Below are positions 19,336 to 29,281 of a DNA stretch of 30,638 bases, one piece after another. Below the pieces are notes generated by a model, which saw only the letters and a list, made by a program, of their open reading frames with translations, was not told the origin of the DNA and made no database searches. Within the stretch, counting starts at the first letter, position 1; every line of letters starts with the position of its first letter. Origin of the DNA: Phaeoceros laevis. Lineage: Eukaryota > Anthocerotophyta > Anthocerotopsida > Notothyladales. The DNA lies in NCBI GenBank assembly GCA_049999765.1, contig JBNGIQ010009089.1, positions 1 to 30,638 of the forward strand, in the 5' to 3' direction. A program made the position numbers and the translations under genes.

Positions 19336-21860
19336 GTCTCGGTGTTTGGTAGGAACCTTGACGAACAACAGTTTCACTGGGCCTCTGCCAACTTGGGTGC
19401 AAGACCTAAAAGCTCTACAAACCTTGTGAGTATTGTAGTTTACCCTCTGCTCTCGATCTTGACCTTACTCACAAGTGGCTTCCTAGGGATGCTCAGAACC
19501 TGTACTGCACCAGTTGCTGATCATGGGGGCTCAACTTGCTGATGGCAGGGACGTCTCCTACAACGATCTCAGTGGCTCCCTTTCCTCAAATATCACCAGG
19601 AACATCCATGTGTTTAGGTTAGCTGCGCACTACTAGCACTGCTTCTGTGTCTTATGAACGTTGCACAAGATAAATCCATGGTATCATTGATAATGCCTGA
19701 ACCTGTTTTTCCAACAACTGTTCCAGGTACAAAGGCAACCTGCGGCTCTGCATCTCTTCAGGAACCTCAGTATGCCGAGCTTCGTCTGGGCCAGTGCAAG
19801 CTCCACCTGCGTCAAGCACTCCTTCACCGACTACAAGGACTGTTAACGAGCCGAAAACAGCAACCGAGTACCCATCGTGGCTGCCATTGGTTGGAGTGTG
19901 GTCCTTGTTTCTTTGAGCAGGAACTGTGACATGGTGTTACCGGTGCAAAAGGTCAGGCCAGATCACGAATCAAGCCCCATTATCACCGCAGATGGATGTT
20001 GGTAATCACCATTTACACCTCTTGTTCTTTTTGTTTACACTTTAATTTTTATTGCAGGGTTTTGTAAACCATGCTATCAAATCCTCTAGGCTGGACAGGT
20101 GACGACTATTATTACATTTCACTATAATTACATGTCTTTATGTGTGTACAGCACTTATGGTACCGAGCACCATGTCCACTCTTTTGCATGAGACTTCCAG
20201 CAGAGGAAAAGCTCGGTGTACACGCTGCAGGCAGTGAGGGATGCTACCAACAACTTTAGCATCAAACTTGGAGAAGGCGGCTTTGGACCTGTTTATCTTG
20301 GATTCTTGAAAGATCTAGATGGGCACCAAGTTGCAGTGAAGAAAATGTCGGGAACCACGCAGCAAGGCTTGTCCGAGTTCTCCAACGAGGTAACTAGCTA
20401 GTACAAATCCAAGGCATTCAGAATCCACGGCTGTAGTTTATGGATCCATGCTTATCGTTTTTGGAGCCCTGCGTCACCTGCTTGCAATGCATTGATTACC
20501 AGATCGAGCTTTTGTCCACGGTGCACTTCAAGAAGCTGGTGTCTCTTTGGGATATTGCAAAGAAGCACAAGAGCTCATTCTGCTCTATGAGTACATGCCA
20601 GGAGGGGACTTGCGGGAACGCCTGTATGGTAATACTGCATGCTTGCTCAGCTGACTTGTCATTCATCTCCCTTTTAACGTTGTTCTTTCCGAGTGTGTCT
20701 CATGATGAGTTTCGCCTAATAAATTCCGGATTGACCTTGTGCAGGTGCAAAGAGGCAACCTCCACTGAGCTGGACAGAACGGCTGCAAATTGCCCTGGAC
20801 GCTGCCAAAGGTTCCCTTGCATTTTTTGGTTGGACGAAAGCTGAGAGGTGTGATGAGTGCTAAGAAACAGGCTTACTGTAGTACTTCAATGCTAGGACTA
20901 GTGCAAAACTTGTCCACATTGTTCATGGAGTTCACGTTCTTGATGACTGACGTGTCCTCATTCACTGGTGAGCAGGTTTGGAGTACCTGCACTGTGGGTG
21001 CTACACAGCCATTTTTCACAGGGATGTGAAGAGTAGCAACATCTTGCTCAACGACAAGCTGCAGGCCAAAGTAGCGGATTTCGGGCTTTCCAAGCTCACA
21101 GACCAATCGCAAGTAATGACCGTGGTGAAGGGGACCCTGGGATACCCGGACCCTGAGTAAGCAGATACTAGTCCACACAACCTTTCCTATGCATGTAGTG
21201 AATAGTTCGTCCCAGTCACATGAAATAAAAAGTGGGCCTTGAAAAACAGACAGGATTGCTCACGGATAAGAGCGATGTCTTTAATTTTGGGGTGGAGTTG
21301 CTGGAGATGTTATGCGGACATCCACCCATCATCAAGGATGGAGCTTCAGGCAGCAAGTTCATAGTGGACAAGGTAAACACTATGCTCAACTCACGGAGAT
21401 GAGCAATTTGCAAGCCTCAAATGGGGACAAGCTTCAGGATTGAAGGTGGGTTCACGGCTTGATGAATCAGGTACGGGTAGCTCTGAACAGAGGAGAACTG
21501 CTGAGTGAAGCGCCTGCTTTGGGAGGCAATTTCAACGTGGAATCGGTGTTGCAGTACGCACAGCTGGCACTGAGGGGTGTGCAGGCAACCGGCAGGAGGC
21601 GGCCAAGAATGAACGATGTGGTGCAGGACTTGACGCAGGCTCTGAAGTTGGAGCCCCGCGCACAAGCTGGGGCTGCCGAATTCAAGTTCTCGTCATCCAG
21701 CTTCAGTGGATCGGGAGTTGGCAACACCATCTCTGCACGCCTAGCTCCAACCACTCGCGATCCGGATCATCTGCGCGTGACCAAGTTTCCTCGACGCATT
21801 AGAGTGGCGCTAACAGTTGATGAGGCAGTGGTACAGTCATTGTACAAGACTTCATTCAAG
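19336..21860 (+). pseudogene. Copy E: receptor-like kinase pseudogene lacking ectodomain start
   Basis: Homology to copy D begins at the acceptor of the second LRR exon (19353-19425, 73 nt, one base too many, which breaks the frame). The third LRR exon, DVSYNDLSGSLSSNITRNIH, is in frame. The stalk/transmembrane exon has a one-base loss near 19855 that leads to a stop. Kinase exon 10 (20152-20389) has one base missing before VYTLQAV and an added Asp-Leu in KDLDG. Exon 11 (20503-20628) lacks one base in SLVGY. Exon 14 has lost about 11 bp at its start (near 21251). The final exon, from 21471, begins [20 protein letters not shown] and then loses the D-like C-terminus. HRDVKSSN and DFGLSK remain. 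Signal peptide, malectin domain and first LRR are missing, and the many independent lesions make it a clear pseudogene. Confidence 0.88.
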
Positions 21861-22076
21861 ACTAGCTGCTGGCTCAGGCGGAATTTCACGCTGTGGCACC
21901 GGGGATTTGCGGGAGTCTGGGGCACCTGGGAAGAGACTACACCCTGCTTCACGTTGTGGAGGCCTAGTTGCCCTGGCAGATGCATTGGGAGGATATGAGG
22001 TGGTCTCCCAATCACCTGAAACTGGTGGAACCAGCAGCTTCAGTTCCAGCTGCCGGAGCCATAGCTAGCTTGGTGG
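21861..22076. other. Unassigned sequence between copy E and gap 2
   Basis: There is no receptor-family homology after about 21860. One frame reads GGLVALADALGGYEVVSQSP, which looks protein-like, but it has no start, splice context or recognised family and runs into the gap. Confidence 0.35.
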
Positions 22077-22176
22077 NNNNNNNNNNNNNNNNNNNNNNNN
22101 NNNNNNNNNNNNNNNNNNNNNNNNNNNNNNNNNNNNNNNNNNNNNNNNNNNNNNNNNNNNNNNNNNNNNNNNNNNN
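22077..22176. other. Assembly gap 2 (100 N)
   Basis: Exactly 100 N, of unknown real size. It abuts a strong double inverted repeat on its right, which may be the reason the assembly broke. Confidence 0.98.
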
Positions 22177-22279
22177 GGGTTCCTGAGTGCTCAGCTGATC
22201 ATGCTAGTTTCAGCTGCCACCAGGGTTCCACCAAGCATGATCAACTGAGCACTCAGGAACCCTGGTGGCAGCTAAAACT
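22177..22279. repeat. Interleaved double inverted repeat next to gap 2
   Basis: Arm A (22177-22205, starting GGGTTCCTGAGTGCTCAG) pairs with A' (22234-22262), 28 of 29 positions. Arm B (22206-22229, starting AGTTTCAGCTGCCACC) pairs with B' (22256-22279), 23 of 24. The order is A-B-A'-B', so A' and B' overlap and both stems cannot form at once. A further partial copy, GGGTTCCTCAGAGTGCTCC, follows at 22281. This could be a foldback element end or a replication-induced inverted duplication. Confidence 0.85.
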
Positions 22280-22289
22280 GGGGTTCCTC

Positions 22290-22605
22290 AGAGTGCTCCG
22301 TATGTGCTACCCAGTCTGTTTTTGTGGTCAGTCGCGCCTAGGAGTGAGTTGAGTCCGCGCACATAGCAAACTTGACACTGCCCCGGCCACGCAGGGTGAA
22401 GGCATCCATTTTCTGGCAAATGACGTCCTCTGCGAGGCTGATGCATGCTGCGGCACCCGATTTTCGGGACGTCCGTTGGAAGAAACCCTTGTTCAAGTTG
22501 TGGGAACCTTGGCCGCTTTGGGAGTGGTTGCAAGAAATGTTCTCCAGTTCTCTTGAATCTTGCAAGTCGCGTCGCAACCGGTCTCCTCCCGAGGAAAGCT
22601 TAGGT
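22290..22605. other. Unassigned sequence fused to copy F
   Basis: It is unrelated to the receptor family up to about 22605, where it joins kinase exon 11 in the middle of TTGGCTATTGC. A plus frame reads FWQMTSSARLMHAAAPDFRD and continues open. A minus frame is open over the same stretch, so neither is convincing. No family recognised. Confidence 0.35.
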
Positions 22606-23535
22606 TGGCTATTGCAAAGTTCTAAGCAGACGAGCTCATTCTGCTCTATGAGTACATGCCAGGAGGGGACTTGTGGGAACGCCTGTGTGGTAATAATGCA
22701 TGCATGCTCAGGATCATACCAGCTTTTTCCAAGGATCTGGCATTGATGTCTCTGTTGACGTTCTTTCCGAGTGTGTCTCAGGATCAGTTTCACCCAACAA
22801 ATGAATTCCGGGACTGACCTTGTGCAGGTGCAAAGAGGCAACCTCCACTGAGCTGGAGAGAACGGCTGCAAATTGCCCTGACGCTGCCAAAGGTTCCCTT
22901 GCATTTGTCGGTTGTGCGAGAGCTGGGAGCTCTGATGAATGTTAAGAACACGCTTACTGTACGACGTAAGTGCTAGGACTAGTGCAAACTTGTCCACACC
23001 GACCATGGAGTTCACCTTCTTGACGACTGACGAGTCCTCATTCACTGTGAGCAGGTCTGGAGTACCTGCACTGTGGGTGCTACACAGCCATCTTTCACAG
23101 GGCTGTGAAGAGTAGTAACATCTTGCTCAACGACAAGCTTGAGCTCGAGGCCAAAGTAGCGGATTTCGGGCTTTCCAAGGTCACAGACCAGTCGCAAGTA
23201 ATGACCACGGGTGGTGAAGGGGACCCTGGGATACTTGGACCCTGAGTAAGCAGATACTAGTCCTGACATCCTTTCTGATGCAAGTAGTGAATGGTCCGTC
23301 CCAGTCCCAGGAAATAATAAAGTGGGCTATGAAAAACAGGTACAACTCGACAGGATTGCTCACGGACAAGAGCGATGTCTTCAGCTTTGGGGTGGTGTTG
23401 CTGGAGATGTTATGCGGACATTCACCCATCACCAAGGATGGAGCTTCAGGCAGCAAGTTCATAGTGGACAAGGTAAACGCGTGTGCAACTCATGGAGATG
23501 AGCAATTTGTCTGAAATGGGGACAAGCTTCAGGGT
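22606..23535 (+). pseudogene. Copy F: kinase-only receptor pseudogene fragment
   Basis: It starts inside kinase exon 11 and runs through exon 14. It is very similar to copy C, including introns. It shares with C the TTCTAAGCAGACG lesion (22620-22632, against AAGCACAGG in D), a net 4-nt insertion that breaks the frame. It also has a one-base loss in exon 12 (CCCTGACGCTGCC, about 22878). The catalytic motif reads HRAVKS, having lost the proton-acceptor Asp of HRDVK. It ends near 23535, after the exon 14 donor and GGGGACAAGCTTCAGGG; the last exon is absent. It is not functional as a kinase. Confidence 0.88.
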
Positions 23536-23792
23536 GGGTAAGTTACGCTCTGTCTGTGGCAGGCTTACGAAAGCCAAGCTTGTAAGAAGCTAGTCTACCT
23601 GTGGGTCTTTACTCCCCTACTAAGTTTTGAGGTGCCCGACTTTGGCACAGTGTGAGCTGGATACATGTGAACTGGATGTAAGAGATGACTTCACTGAGTG
23701 AAGTTCACTCACATAATAATCGTAGACATCCCAGCGTACAAGTGATCAATCGATCAATCTATTTCACAACATGTGGTAGACCTACATAAGTT
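23536..23792. other. Spacer after copy F
   Basis: It has no gene. It contains the small palindrome ACTTCACTGAGTGAAGT (about 23688-23704) and the start of the 41-bp tandem repeat. Receptor-family upstream homology resumes at about 23793. Confidence 0.45.
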
Positions 23793-23858
23793 CACTGATA
23801 CTTTTTCAGACCAGTGTTAGACCTACATAAGTTCAGTGATACTTTTTCAGAAATTCAG
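23777..23858. repeat. 41-bp tandem repeat upstream of copy G
   Basis: 23777-23817 and 23818-23858 are adjacent 41-bp units sharing TAGACCTACATAAGTTCA and TGATACTTTTTCAGA, with changes mostly near their 3' ends. Copy D has the CTTTTTCAGA part once (13027-13036), so the duplication arose in the G lineage. Confidence 0.85.
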
Positions 23859-24423
23859 ACTGAAGTTACAGCAGGAACTGAAACTGACACTCGTGACCAC
23901 TTTTGTCCTGATGAAGTTGCAATGGACTCCCCTTGGTCGCATGCTCAGCTCTGCCTTCCCTGGGCTGCACTGTGACGGGTCCACGAAAAGGCATTTGCAC
24001 TTGCTTACACCATAATCACCTTACTACTACTACTTGTCATCTGTTCCATAGTACTTAACAAACTGTTTCTCTGCGGCGATTCGCGCGAAGCCGGCCAGTT
24101 GGTATGCAGTGATTCCAGTGGCGATCGTCAGAGAAGCGATCCTAGGAGGACCGAGTCAACATGTGCACCTGGACATTGCTGTATAATTCAGTCTAGATGC
24201 CATAATTTATAGATATTATACCAAACTTGGGGATATTATTGAGCACCCAGTTGCCAGCAGTGGCCCAGCACTCGTCTACAGCTGCAGCTCTTACGCGACC
24301 GTACAGAGCAAGTGCCAGGGCGTTTCTTCTGGAGATGAGGTCATCTTCTTCCCGTGGTAGTTCTTGAAGCTCTACCCGTCCTGAACTGGAACTTGTGCTT
24401 GTGGTGACCAGGATTGGTCAGCT
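23793..24423 (+). promoter_or_regulatory. Upstream block of copy G, conserved with copy D
   Basis: It aligns with 13015-13678. It keeps the W-box core on the minus strand (AGTCAA at 24154-24159, inside CCGAGTCAACATGTGC) and the TATA-like TTTATAGATATTATACC (from 24206). It lacks the ~90-bp G-tract segment of D. Conservation of these sites between paralogues supports, but does not prove, a regulatory role. Confidence 0.55.
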
Positions 24424-27400
24424 ATGGCGCCGGCCGCGGCGGCATTTGGTTTTTGGGTTGTGGTCAAGCTGCTGAGTTTGCTACTAAGCCTTGCACTCCT
24501 GCAGCAGCAGTCGACGTCGGCCGTGGCTCAGCAGCCACCAGGTTAGAGTCTGTATTCCTGCTGCATCAGTCGGCCGTGGCTCAGCAAGATTCCACAAGCT
24601 TCTGTTAGGATCTGTTGTGGACAGGAGCTCCAATCGCATAAATTTGGTAGCCCCATGGATCTGACGCTACCTACCTGTAGCTTGCTAGCGCTCCTCTCAT
24701 GATTTGTAGGCCTCCCTGGCTGGCTGGTGGCAGGTTTCATCAGCATCGACTGTGGCGCATCCGTGGGACACACGGCAGTAGCCACAGGCCTGGACTTCCG
24801 AGCCGACGATTTCTTCTCCACGGGCGTACCGGTAAGCCTCGACGGAATACACCAACAGGATCTGCGCACGGCGAGGTCGATTCCAGTCCCGCCAAGAATT
24901 GCTACGAGGTCCCAGTGGAAAGGAACCAGCAGTACCTGGTTCGCGCCTGGTTCCTGACAGGCCCTTTGGCCACCCCTAATCTGATACCTCCTTCGGGGAA
25001 TCTCAACTTCCAGCTCGCCCTGGGCACCACAATCTGGGACACCGTGAACCTCAACAGCACGGACGAGTACGATACCTGCTCTTACTCCTACGAGGCCATC
25101 GTGTACGCATCCACCCCGCTTGTGAGTGTGTGTGTGATCCGGACGAGTTGAGGCCTCTGCCCCCCAACTTCTACCTTGGGCGCATCCAGGCCAACAGCGC
25201 TGGCCTCATCCTGTCCCAGCAGATCCGGTGGAATTACGGCGAGACGAAGACAACATTCAGGTCCTTTGAATGCTCATGAATTAGTACTATGTGCTCCAGC
25301 CAACACTTCATTCATTGCGTTCATGAATTCATGTGAGATAACATACAGGAGATGGATGACATGTGCCTGCAGATATCCTGACGATCAGTATGACAGAAGA
25401 TGGATACCGTACCTTACCACGGATGAATTGTGGAACTCGGTTACGGTGCCCGGCTATCCGAATGCCTCTCAAACGTTTGAGTACAGCAACTTCGACCAAT
25501 GGGATCGACCACCAAGCATTGTGATGCAATCTGCTGCCAGCTCTAATGCAAGATCCAAGTACGACTTGGGGTCCAACTACTATCTTGATACAACGCGTCA
25601 GATTGCTAGCGCACGCGTCTATGCAAGCCTTTTCTTTGCTGAAATCATAGATTTGGCAGCCCAGGGGTGAGTTTCAAAATCCCATAATACATGTATGTTG
25701 CGTAATGGATACCATGCATGCATGTGCCCATGCCCAGAATTTTCAAAGTTGCTGTAATAGTTGGGTCTAGGATAGGAGGTAAACTTGCTGTTCACAAGTG
25801 CCCCAACTGCAGGCCCGCGTGCTAACACAGATCTATGCCTGCAGCGCTAGCCGTGAAGTCAATTTCACTTCCAACTTCGTAGCTGCTCCACCTCCCATCT
25901 TGAACCTGCAGAGCCAGTATGGTCTGTTTGGAGTGAAGCAGTTTGGAGGGGACTTCAACGTCACCCCTGCCATGGATGGATTACTGAGCTTCGAATTACT
26001 GCCGTCTAACTACAGCCAGACATATTACCCCATTATAAATGCGTTCGAGGTTCATCTGGTACTGGATGTGGCGCAGGGCACAAGGCCAGAAGATGGTGAG
26101 CCCCGTTCTCTACGTGCATTTGGGTGAGGAGACCTAACGTTGTCTCAAAACTGATGCTTCGGTGGAGTGACTACTTCATGTGCTGCACCTTGTCTGCCTG
26201 CAGCCACTGCACTTGGTGTATTGAAGACAAGGTTCAACCTTAGCCAGTGGACTGGCGATGCCTGGTCCCCAGTTCCATGGCATGAAATCAAATGTGCAGA
26301 TCTAGACAAAGCTGTGACATGGCTGTAAGCTTGCTTTGCCATGGCTACATTTGAAGGGCCTCTTGTCAATACGCATTTCAAGATTTGTGACTGGCTGGCT
26401 GGCTGGCTGACTGGCTACCATAGCTAGCTAGGTTTTGACTACACATGCTCTGACCAATCTTGTGGTTTGTTCATGATTTCAAAATTGCAGAGATCTTTCT
26501 GGAAAGGGTCTCAGCGGGGAGATCCCTAACGACATCTCCAGCTTGACCGAGCTGACCTACTTGTGAGCATGCACATCAGTTAAACCTGCCTTCCTCTTGG
26601 TAGGAAATATGTAGCTTCTAAAGTGGTACCCAAACTCCTGGAATCATGACAACTTTCTCGGTTTTTGGTAGGAACTTGGCGAACAACAACTTTTCTGGGC
26701 CTCTGCCAACTTGGGTGCAAGAGCTGAAAGCTCTACAAACCTTGTGAGTGCCGTTTGCCTTCTGCTCTCAAGACCTTGCTCACAAGCGCCTTGCAAGGAT
26801 ACATGCAGAACCTTTTCTGCAATACTGATAATGAGGAGCGCAACTTGCTGATGGCAGGGATGTCTCCAACAACAGTCTCAATGGCTCTTTTTCCTCAGAT
26901 ATCACCAAGAACATCAACAAGTTTAGGTCAGCTGCGTACTACGGCTTCTGTGTCTGATGAATGCTGCACAAGTTGATCCCTGATATTTTGATGCATGTCT
27001 GAACCTGTTTTTTAAACAATTATTGCAGGTACGAAGGCAACCCACAGCTCAGCTGCATGNNNNNNNNNNNNNNNNNNNNNNNNNNNNNNNNNNNNNNNNN
27101 NNNNNNNNNNNNNNNNNNNNNNNNNNNNNNNNNNNNNNNNNNNNNNNNNNNNNNNNNNNCTCATCCACTGGTACTGTGGACAAGTCGAAAAAAAGCAACC
27201 TAGTAGCCATAGTGGCTGCCATTGGAGGGAGTCTAGCCTGCCTTGTTCTTGTAAGAGCAACTGTGATATGGTGTTATCGGCGCAAACGGTCGGGCAAACG
27301 GTCGGGCAAGACCACGGTTCAGGCCCCGCCTTCACAGCTGGAAGATCTTGGTAAGTTCAGCTTCTAGAACTCTTGTACTTCTTCGTTGCACTTGTTCTGG

Positions 27401-29281
27401 TTGCACCTTTTTGTAAACCATGACACCATATCCCCTAAGCTTAAGCTGGTTTCTCAGGGAGTGTTAATTTTTTTACTCATGCATCTGCGTTTACATATAT
27501 ATGTGTGTACAGCACTTATGATACCGAGCACCTTGCCCACTCCTTTACATGGGCCTTCCAACAGAGGAAAAGCTCAGACCTACACGCTGCAGGCAGTGAA
27601 GGATGCTACCAACAACTTCAGCACCAAAATTGGAGAAGGTGGCTTTGGACCTGTTTATCTTGGATTCCTGCTGAAAGATGGGCAACAAGTTGCTGTGAAG
27701 AAAATGTCGGGAGCCTCGCAGCAAGGCTTGTCCGAGTTCTCCAACGAGGTAACTAGTACAAATCCACAAAACATGTTGAACTCAGTATCCATATATGGCT
27801 GCAGTTATGGATCCATGATATTCGTTTTTGGATCCTTGCATCACCTGCTTGCATTGCATTGATCACCAGATCGAACTTTTGTCCACGGTGCACTTCAAGA
27901 AGCTGGTGTCTCTTGTGGGCTACTGCGAAGAAGCACAGGAGCTCATTCTGCTCTATGAATACATGCCAGGAGGGGACTTGCGGGACCGCCTGTATGGTAA
28001 TAATGCACGCGTGCATACTCAGCTTCATACAAGCTGTTATTGAGAGATTGGCATCCATGCATGTCCCTGGTAACTTTATCTTTCCGAGTCTGTCTCAATA
28101 TCAGCTTCGCCCAACAAATTCTTGGACTGACCTTGTGCAGGTGCAAACAGGCAACCTCCACTCAGCTGGAGGCAACGGTTGCAAATTGCCCTGGACGCTG
28201 CCAAAGGTTGTCTTGCATTTGTTCTTTGCTGCTAGCTCGAGATCTGATGATTGCTAAGAAATAGGCTTATTGTAGTAATTATAAGTGCTAGAAGTAGCGC
28301 AAACTTGTCCACGTTGATGGTGGAACCTTCTCGATGACTGACGAGTCCTCATGCACTGGTGAGCAGGTCTGGAGTACCTGCACTTTGGTTGCTACCCAGC
28401 CATCTTTCACAGGGATGTGAAGAGTAGCAACATTTTGCTCAACGACAAGCTTGAGGCCAAAGTAGCGGATTTCGGGCTCTCAAAGCTCGACAGCGGCCAT
28501 TCGCAAGTAATGACCGTGGTGAAGGGGACCTTGGGATACTTGGACCCTGAGTAAGAAAGTAGTGTTCAGCTGCCAGTCCATAAAACCTGTCGATTGCAAA
28601 CTGGTGCTCTCGTTGGCTGCCAGATCTTTAGTAATGAAAACAATCCGTCTGTTGGGCCTTGAAAAATAGGTACAACATCACAGGACTGCTCACGGGCAAG
28701 ACCGATGTCTACAGCTTTGGGGTGGTGTTGCTGGAGATCCTATGCGGGCATCCACCCATCATGAAGGATGGAGCTTGGGGCAGCAAGTTCATAGTGGACA
28801 AGGTAAACACATGTGCAACTCAAGGAGATGAGCATTTTGTTTGACTCAAGAGGGAACAAGCTTCAGGGTTTAAGGGGGTGACTTGATGAATCAGGTGCGG
28901 GCAGCCCTGCACAGTGGACAATTGCTGAGCGTAGCGGACCCCGCTATGGGAAGCAACATCAACGCGGAATCGGTGTTGAAATACGCACAGCTGGCACTGA
29001 GGTGTGTGCTTCCAACAACCAGCGAGCGCCCGGGCATGAACGATGTGGTGCTGGAACTGGCGCAGGCTCTGCAGTTGGAGCCCTGCGTAAAAGCTGCGGC
29101 TGCCGAATACAAGTGGTCCTCATCCAGCTTCAGCGGCTCGGGAGTCAGCAACACCATCTCTGGCACGCCAAGCTCCAGCCACTCGCAATCCAGCTCATCC
29201 GCGGCTGATCAAGTTTCCTGGACGCATCACAGTGGCGTGAACAGCTTCCACACAGCGGAACAGTCATTGCACAAGACCTGA
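24424..29281 (+). pseudogene. Copy G: full-layout malectin-LRR receptor kinase broken by two deletions in malectin exon
   Basis: Exon equivalents: 24424-24541, 24734-25260, 25373-25666, 25845-26095, 26204-26324, 26491-26562, 26672-26743, 26858-26926, 27029-27350 (with gap), 27513-27748, 27870-27996, 28141-28206, 28367-28550, 28670-28802, 28895-29281. All splice sites match copy D. Exon 2 is 527 nt against 562, a difference not divisible by three. A 10-bp deletion at about 24879 and a 34-bp deletion at about 25144 each shift the frame, and the net shift is not restored, so translation should stop in the malectin domain. Everything downstream is well kept: three LRRs, the transmembrane segment, [28 protein letters not shown] and GTLGYLDPE. 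The C-terminal exon is longer (128 aa against 118). It is a young pseudogene, or a gene with assembly errors. Confidence 0.75.
27060..27159. other. Assembly gap 3 (100 N) in stalk exon of copy G
   Basis: Exactly 100 N inside exon 9, at the place where copy D has the CCACCC-rich sequence (about 16743-16795) coding for the proline-rich stalk. Low-complexity repetition probably defeated assembly. The stalk length of G is therefore unknown. Confidence 0.95.

Noticed and set aside
22338-23045. 235-codon minus-strand open frame
   Set aside because: It runs antisense through introns and exons of kinase relic F, so it is not a gene.
26391-26416. GGCT microsatellite in an intron of copy G
   Set aside because: A short simple repeat, also present with fewer units in copy D; it needs no special explanation.
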